DNA from: Phoronis australis
Taxonomy: Eukaryota; Phoronida; Phoronidae
Reading direction: 5' to 3'
Assembly (NCBI GenBank): GCA_002633005.1
Contig: NMRA01000650.1
Coordinates: 119,260 to 183,259, forward strand
Length of the DNA stretch: 64,000 nucleotides
In this document: positions 57,114 through 64,000 of the stretch, in pieces
Layout of the letters: each line of letters starts with the position of its first letter
Numbering within the stretch: position 1 is the stretch's first letter
The notes under the pieces: generated by a model
Told to the model about the DNA's origin: nothing
Databases searched by the model: none
What the model saw: only the letters and a program-made list of their open reading frames with translations
Made by a program: the position numbers and the translations under genes

Positions 57114-58719
57114 TTAAGCAGTGAGTACGAAGGAAGTGACTTCACAACTGAACCATATCAATAATTGTAATTTATGCGGAGGTGGCAATCCCAATGTCAG
57201 ATTTGCAAGTACCCATGGAATAAAAAACTTCTAGTAAACTTGATTTTCTGCAACAGTATGATGATTTGTTTTAAATTTCTGCATTAATAGTAAACCAAAG
57301 GCATCAAGAAATGTTGCCTGAAGATGCTAGTTCCTTTTTGCAGCAACGTTTTTCAAAATATATTTACGTTAAGTCTTCACAAATTGTAAAGTATATGATT
57401 GAACATGCCTTTCAGTTCAGCAAAAGTCGCCATGTTGTCGGTGCCGCTGGATATGAGACTAAGTATAACGGGAATTATGAGCACATTTATCCCTTAATAA
57501 GTAGCATCTGCGAGGCTGAAATTTAGTGAACACTGTTGAATCGAGAACACTTGTAAGTAATGATATGTCTCATTAAATTTCACAACAACAATTTATGCAA
57601 AGTTTTAAACTCGTAACCAGATATCCTCCAAGATGGCCGACCCAATCCAACCAAAGTGACCCAAATTTCGCCATATTAACTGTAATGACTTTGTATTGCT
57701 TGCCCCAATTTTGAAACGTTTTGATTTTAACACAGTATGATGGATTATCTTTCCGATGAAAGCAAAGTATTTTTTCAAAATGGAAAAATTCAAAACGACA
57801 AAAAATGGTTTGACCGCCCTATATAACGGGAACTAAACACATATGCTATTTTAACATAATAAGCACAAGTACGCGTAACATTCCAAAAAAAATTAACGAC
57901 CACTAACTACCAACTATGAATTCATTATATCAACAAAAAATAACAGTTAATACTAAAAAACAAAATAATGAAGTCTTTTTGTGCAAGCGGTAACACATTA
58001 AGTTTCAACGAAAAAATGGTGGCGTTCAGCACAAGTTCCTGAACTTACGAGTCGGAAATGTGGGTACGGAATAACCAATGACAGCCGGTAATTATCTGCT
58101 CACAGAAAAAGTCAAATATAGACGTTTATCGTAATGCACAATGATTAACTGCAAAATTCAATTGCCTGCGTCGAAGAGCCTCTGAGATATGGCCCATTGA
58201 AATGTTGGTGCCACTCCATTTTGCCCTTCCAAGTTGAAACTGTATTTTTTTCTGATTTTGGAGGCTCCTAACCTCAACATTAATCAATGCATTGAACTGA
58301 AATTGCTTTTATGGATTAACTGGAAACCAGGTTGTAAGGATCTGTGACCAGGGAATGCCTAAAGATTGTGACTGGTTATCCCGAATTGGAATTTGGCTAA
58401 CACCAGATTATTAACTGAAAGGAGTTAATTAAGGCACTTTACGTGTAAATACCAAACAGTGAAATCCATAATACTATTAATATTAAAAATAATAAACGAT
58501 AGATTTTGGAGATTAATGTTAAACTTCATGGCACTAAAAAGCACCTTCAGTCAAGTAAACCATTTTTACAGTCATTATTTGCTTGCAAAAATCCGTGTCT
58601 GAATATTTCAATGATAACGGTAATAGTAGTGATAAAACAATTTTAGTAGAACGAGGAGTTTGTAGGTTTCTCAAAATAAAATAAAAAGAAGGTTTGCATT
58701 CGTAATATAATCCGTTTGT
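57114..58719. other. intergenic, nothing recognised
   Basis: No supported feature; the frame at 57311-57526 is unrecognised. Confidence 0.3.
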
Positions 58720-59015
58720 CGAATAAATTTCAATGACTTAAAGAGTCAAAAGCTTTGGAAAGATGAATTAGAATGGCCACGTGGAATTTATTTTTTCCAT
58801 AGCCTTAACAATTATATCCAAAATTTCAACTAAACCAGTTCTGTAGACCTACCCCCGAGAACCATTTTCTGCATGGTGTAGCAAGTCATTTGTTTGAAAA
58901 TATTCGTAAAGTTGATTGTAAATAATTTTTTTCAAAAATATTTGAAACGAAGAAAAACCAAAGATAGGCCTGTAATTATCTAAGAACAACGGGCCTCCTT
59001 TTAAATCCAGGTTGT
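58720..59015 (-). pseudogene. non-LTR reverse-transcriptase fragment, decayed
   Basis: Minus-strand translation gives LDNYRPIFGFSSFQIFLKKI, YNQLYEYFQTNDLL and, after stops, HVAILIHLSKAFDSLSH. These match the N-Y-R-P-I ... K-x-x-x-x-Q-L ... and D-L-S-K-A-F-D blocks of CR1/Jockey/L2-type reverse transcriptases (the first Asp is His here). Several stops and frameshifts. Confidence 0.75.
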
Positions 59016-60666
59016 CCCGGCATATTTTCGTCTAACGATGACGACGACTTGGTATCACTTAATATTTAATACGCTCCAACAGGTATCACTAGTGACACAG
59101 TATTTTAAACTAAAATTCCTTATTCGGTCAATTTGAAGAACGTATGCACACTTTAATAGAACCCTGGGTTTATCCTACCCAACACGTCACGTGAAACAGC
59201 TCTCCAAGCGGGTGTTTGTGAAACTCTGATGAAAATGAGTTTCGTTAGGAATTATAGGTTCACTATTTGCCGTTGAATTACTCATGGAATTAAAAAAAAC
59301 TCGTAATGAGTATGAAAAATTAATAAAGGATAAAAAACAATTTCGTTTTAAGAGAACACTTCCCACAACGCCTGGCGGCGTTAGTGTTCAGATGGTGGAA
59401 AATGTTTTAAGCCAGTGCCTTTTTCTTTCAACCACGAGTATGTAAACCTGAAGGCGCAATTAAACAAGATATTGCAATGTACTTGAGAACACGTGGTTTT
59501 GTATAGCTACTTCTACAAGTAGCTGCTATACAGCTTGTGAACTATATCAGGCTCTCCTAAGCTCCACACAAGGGCCTTAATGGTGACCAATCTCCGGCAA
59601 CAGAGATCAAATTCCTCATACGCACGTACAAATTTCCCTCACCCCCAGTTGGATTATGTTAGTGTGTAGGCGACAATCCCAATGATAGTATTGGTATGCT
59701 TTTGCATGTGACCGATATAATGCGCCAGTGTCCGAAGGCCGCTTGCATCAAGTGACACGTCACCACAGGACAAAATCAATTTAACCCGTTTTGCTGGATG
59801 AAAATGCTGGTTCATGCTAATATTAAAACGATAAGTTTTAGCACTTTAAAAAAATAGGAGGAAACGGTAGTGAAGCTTAAATAAAAAGGCAACATTTTGG
59901 AGACCTACAAAAGATATGTTTTTCTTTCTAGAAGCGATATAAAAACCACCGTGTACCAGTCACCGCGCGATCGTCGTTATCAGATAACCGAGTTTTCTAG
60001 ATACAAAATCCACTTGCGGTCATAAAAACAAACGATTGGTGGTAATTTATTTGTCTTTTATCGCTGACTTGAGTGATCAACTTGCATCTTATCAGATAAT
60101 GTTTTAGGTACCGGACACATAACATGCCATCAAATTTATTCCGATGGGAAGAAGTATCGGGAGTTGACTGTTTTAATTTATTTCCCCTGTACCAGCGATG
60201 AAGCTCTTAGAAAGCACACCTTTTTCAGATCAAGACAAGTTGAATATTATGCCATTCTTGAAAATAAGCATTCACTAGTGTAGAAAGATGAATACTATTG
60301 CAGGCATCAACCAATTCGATTTCGCCTAAATTCGCGGTAGAACCCTCTCCTCATAATGCGAGCCCATCTACGCCCGAACGCCGGATAGTCACCAATTTAT
60401 ACTGGGCCACAGTCCCGTCATAGGTGGACGAGTGGGCAAACCTCGGGGTGGAAACAAACAGAAGTTGAGTGATCGTTTTCTAACTAAAAAAATCCGCGCC
60501 GCGGAGATTGAAGCCCAAGGGCCACCACTTATGGAATGCTGGGGCGAGGGTTAAGTAAACTAGTGTAGATATCTAGGACTGGAATGCGCACTTTTGCAGG
60601 TGACCTACACTGTACGTCTTTTATTATTTTATTAGAGCTTAAGACGTCAAGACTTGTACCGGGTGT
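59016..60666. other. intergenic, nothing recognised
   Basis: A small hairpin near 59505-59524 (agctacttctacaagtagct) is the only structure noted. Confidence 0.3.
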
Positions 60667-61095
60667 TTGCAATGTGAAATTTCCGTGTGCCTGATCAAGG
60701 GTTTTAGTTATCAAATCACGCCTGATTTCAAATCTCCAATTGACATCGCCATATTTTCTCGCTTGACTAAAAAGGTGGGACGTTACATGGTTTGTGGCAC
60801 TAGCATTATTCCATTAAACTATAAAAACAACAACAAAAAGCGATGTCAAGGATTTTTGTGTCCTGTTGTAAAAAAATCTGTCTGTAAATCTGTTTATTGC
60901 AAAGAATGTCTACGCTTACGTTTTGGCTTTGACCCAGATAGCACGCTATTTATCATAAGTCCCGCTTTTCAGTACAGTTGTTCGTTTTTGTTGTCGGATG
61001 GTGACGTGAAAACTAAATTACAAGTGTTCAATACGAAATTGCCTGTTTATGTAAATAGTTTTATTTCACCTGGTCCACTTCCTTTAGTAAATTAA
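60667..61095 (+). CDS. unrecognised open frame with a cysteine cluster
   Basis: The frame is about 142 codons, long for this AT-rich DNA. It has a cysteine cluster CQGFLCPVVKKSVCKSVYCK, whose spacing C-x4-C-x8-C-x4-C (then C-x2-C) might bind zinc. No start context, splice sites or neighbour support it, and I know no matching family. It could be a fragment of a transposon protein. Confidence 0.3.
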   Translation: MQCEISVCLIKGFSYQITPDFKSPIDIAIFSRLTKKVGRYMVCGTSIIPLNYKNNNKKRCQGFLCPVVKKSVCKSVYCKECLRLRFGFDPDSTLFIISPAFQYSCSFLLSDGDVKTKLQVFNTKLPVYVNSFISPGPLPLVN

Positions 61096-61797
61096 GAATC
61101 TTTCCAATATGTCTTGTTTATAGTATTAAGATCACAAACTATATTTTTGAGAGTTTATTTTTAAACTTTTGTAGAGAGTCCTACATCGCAGCCAGAAAGA
61201 TGACCCACGGTACATTTCAAAGTTAGAGAGAGATGTTCTTCTATCAATATCAGAAAACTTTCATCTTTAAATTTTGGATTGATACTTGAAGCATAGTTTA
61301 TCTCAACTTTCATAAACGACACCGCGTTGTGATCTTTTACTGGATAATGTAAATGTAAAGGTCCAACTATTACCTATTACACAGATTATTACATTTCTGA
61401 AATAACACTTGACTGTATAATCCAGAAAAACTTTGAGGGACATTATTTCTCTAATGGTATAAGAAATCTTTTATATAGAGTTGCCGGTTCACCTCCTTTT
61501 GGGTTGCTAGCACTAACCTTCTTTGCGGCATTTTGACACTTTGATTGAAAAATGGTAGACTTGCGAAAACTTTTGATAACCAAAAACTATTTAGCAAGTA
61601 AACCCACAAATGCAAACAACTCCCATGCATGCACAAAGCAACCTCAGCAGTCGCAAGATCAGAATTCGGACTTCAGTGCTAGAGTTCTATAGTGCCAATA
61701 TCGGAGTTGCAACGCCGCCATATTGGAAATGGGTCAGAATGTTGCATTGTGGTTAAGCCGGTTAACAAGTACATGAACGTCGGCAAGCGTGTGGGAG
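61096..61797. other. intergenic, nothing recognised
   Basis: No supported feature. Confidence 0.3.
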
Positions 61798-62186
61798 AAC
61801 CGGCCACAGGGAGGTTATAAGTGTTTTGTGCCTGGCTGCTATAATACCAGTGGGCGAGATAAAGAATTTAGTTACTACCTGTGTCCCAAGGATCAAGAAC
61901 TGCGTTAAACATGGGACAGACACATAGGTAGAGCTAGTAGCAAAGGCCGACTTAGTGAATTCTTTGCGACTAGAATAAAGTATGCAGCGCTCATTTTGAG
62001 GGCGGCAGGTAAACGTATCTTGGAAACTTCCCAACAATATTTCCTTTGAAAGAAACAGTAACAAATCCTCCACGGCGGATGGTAGTGAAAAAAAACTTGT
62101 TTGCGCTTGACCAGAACCAAGCCAACATGAGCAATTTTGAGGCTAACGTCTCTGCACAATCACCATTTCTGGGTCGACTCACATAA
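61798..62186 (+). pseudogene. THAP-domain gene, broken by stops and a frameshift
   Basis: The C2CH zinc-finger pattern of a THAP domain is recognisable across frames: KCFVPGCYNTSGRDKEFSYY, then PKDQELR, a TAA stop, TWDRHIGR, then in another frame VCSAHFEGGR, a second TAA, and TYLGNFPTIFPL. Present are the two N-terminal cysteines (C-x4-C), the invariant Trp, the C-x2-H pair and the P-T-I-F motif. THAP proteins bind DNA and are often derived from P-element transposases. Stops at about 61902 and 62013 and one frame change make it non-functional as read. The following 30 codons stay open to TAA at 62184-62186. Confidence 0.78.
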
Positions 62187-62699
62187 CGTACGCACACTAT
62201 ATCCATTAACGCGCTAAGATAAAGCGTGCAGAATATTATTATTTACTTTCTTCAAAACTGTGGCGCATTGTTATCAAAATCCGTTGTTAAATTACGATCA
62301 TTTCTCAGAAAATTGTGCTGAAATCCCAGGTCGAAATCTCGCCTACAAATGCATAGCTGCCGGTCTCGCAATCGTCGATAGGGCTTGAATTCTTGAATAA
62401 GAATACAGCATCGACTCAACAAAGTACCTGAAATCCTCCTCAAGTTTTCCAAATAGCGTCTCTAAGATTCCAAATCTGCGTTAGATTGTAGACCGCAACA
62501 CGAGAAAAATCTCTGGAGGAACACACATGTTGTTGTCACGTGACGTTTGTTTTGAAGTTTGTATGCCGTCTGTGTGTGAGAGTAAGCGTGGGTCTGTTGG
62601 CATCAGAGTTCATTTGCCAGAGTAAATGCGATGTAATGATCTAGGTGTGCATTGAATGCAAAGAAATTGACCCAAGCAGTCAAGCAGAGCGTGTTTTAA
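62187..62699. other. gap between THAP pseudogene and next open frame
   Basis: Nothing recognised; a CACGTG-like gtcacgtgac at about 62536 is a common regulatory word. Confidence 0.3.
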
Positions 62700-62706
62700 T
62701 GTTTAG

Positions 62707-63071
62707 CTTGGCACTTGCTGGTCTCATCTGCTAAAAAAACGTTCGAGAATTGTTTCGGTAGGCCTAAGACCGATATGTCACTTATTGAGACGCCGGGTGA
62801 GTGGGTGCTTGATCGCGAACAGCTATTTTCTTTGGCGGAGATTATCTTCCCTGTGAATCTCGCCATGACAAAGATAGAAGGCAACAGCCTTCAGAAAAGG
62901 TTCGAACGGGAACAGGGTGAACATTTACGTCGAGGACACCTGACATGTAAACCGCCCGCTTTTGTTTCAGAAGTCAACGCGAATCCTTCGAGCCTCATAG
63001 AGTTGACATCAGCGTCGACAAAAACTGCACCAATGCGGTTAAAAATAATAGTAAAAATCCTTAACGAATAA
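62707..63071 (+). CDS. unrecognised open frame, possible exon
   Basis: A frame of about 121 codons to TAA at 63069-63071 follows an acceptor-like gttttaatgtttag. It includes FGRPKTDMSLIETPGEWVLD and QGEHLRRGHLTCKPPAFVSE. Amino-acid composition looks protein-like, but no family is recognised. It might be a terminal exon or the downstream part of the THAP-bearing element. No ATG is needed if it is an internal exon. Confidence 0.32.
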
Positions 63072-64000
63072 CAATTTTCCCTCAAAGCAAAACGGGAGTT
63101 TTACTCAAATAATTAGGGGATATCTGTAACAGTTTAGCCGAGATTTTCGTGTCCAGTGATCGCCGATGGTCGAGCCGGCGCCGTGACAGTCAGACGTAAC
63201 GAGTCGAATTTTTGATTCCCACTGTGACCATTCAAATTAAAAATCCAAAGGTAGTGATTTTGATGAAGCAACACCAGCCTAACCCGGTCAGTACTTGAGT
63301 GTTCACCGTGGTTGTGACCTCCGATGACAGACTAAACAAAACATACTTGCCGACTGGACCTCGGAATCTTGCCTATGGATCTGTATTGTTCTTAGTTATA
63401 CACATGTACGTACACGTCAACCACTAAAACGGGCACTGCGTATTTACTCAGTACGTGCTTGCCGTTTCTTTAGTGCCACGGCGTATCTCCAAAATTGTCG
63501 GTATTTTTGGTAATTTTTGTGCATTTTTCCGATGCTCAGAATAATGTTTTCAATCCTTCGCTTTGGCATTTAATGGTATTCTTTGTCGAGAAAATAACAG
63601 TCACGAGCCAGTCGACAGGGCCGAGACTGAGGAGTTACGAAGGAATACATGTATGAATAAGCCTATAACAACACTCGCAGTCAGTATAGATTTAAGTAAT
63701 CCACCGTTTGCTCATTACAACGTCACTTTTAGGCTTTGTAAAAGGCCAAAAATTGACAGGACTTTCATCTCTGTCGGTATAACTACAACAACAACATTTC
63801 TTGGCCATTTAAAATGCACATTGTAGTTGAACGTGTTTTGTCCTACAGCCGCTAATGTTTGGTTGATAAGATGGCGACTTGAACTGCAGTCTGGAGGAAT
63901 GTCCAGAATGCATCATTCCGATTGGTCAAACACACCTGTCATTCATTTTCTGGCGTCAGGTCAATTGGAAGCTTATGCTAACTGAATGAGTAAAATTACG
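63072..64000. other. right flank, nothing firmly recognised
   Basis: The frame at 63563-63826 is unrecognised. No splice-supported exon was seen. Confidence 0.3.

Overview
The window is nuclear DNA from an invertebrate animal, probably a marine one. It is AT-rich, has long introns with GT..AG borders, and carries many decayed transposons (Harbinger, several non-LTR retrotransposon clades, a BEL/Pao fragment, tRNA-derived SINEs). The short palindrome TACATGTA is strongly over-used in the non-coding DNA. Expanded death-effector-domain (DED) and ZU5 gene families fit cnidarians, hemichordates or cephalochordates; I cannot choose between them from sequence alone.

The main find is one multi-exon plus-strand gene that enters from beyond base 1 and runs to about 26.6 kb or 32.4 kb. 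Nine exons are joined by compatible splice phases and good splice sites: a DED split over two exons (265-376, 8418-8590), three small phase 1-1 linker exons (12673-12780, 13211-13255, 13843-13920), an 854-bp exon with a ZU5-like domain (14301-15154), a short linker (18762-18816), and a second DED split at the same place (22699-22810, 26434-26606). The nine exons sum to 1710 bp, or 570 codons, and no frame break was found. The order DED - ZU5 - DED suggests a cell-death or innate-immune adaptor. Matching exon sizes (112 + 173 bp) and similar intron sequence show that the two DEDs arose by duplication of a whole genomic cassette.

Four single N bases (7688, 17569, 28748, 47898) each separate two near-identical direct copies. 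This is what unmerged, overlapping contigs of two haplotypes look like. The duplicate second-half DED exon at 29749-29921 is therefore probably the other allele of 26434-26606, not an extra exon. The two versions differ at 17 of 173 exon bases, mostly amino-acid changes, while the flanks differ by about 2-3% and the distal 1.1 kb by one base. This suggests diversifying or balancing selection, or gene conversion, on the DED.

Transposons fill the introns: a 5'-truncated RNase H-bearing LINE (1850-3085), a Harbinger element with TAA target duplications (5453-8139), a 1.4-kb terminal-inverted-repeat element with a 5-bp target duplication (15509-16900), a 95-bp fold-back hairpin (14066-14160) and a decayed L1-like LINE (about 24420-25610). 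From 32.4 kb to the right end there is little host coding sequence: one plausible first coding exon with a promoter (51861-51917), then repeats, minisatellites and pseudogenes (Myb/SANT, THAP, reverse transcriptase, GIY-YIG, BEL/Pao gag).
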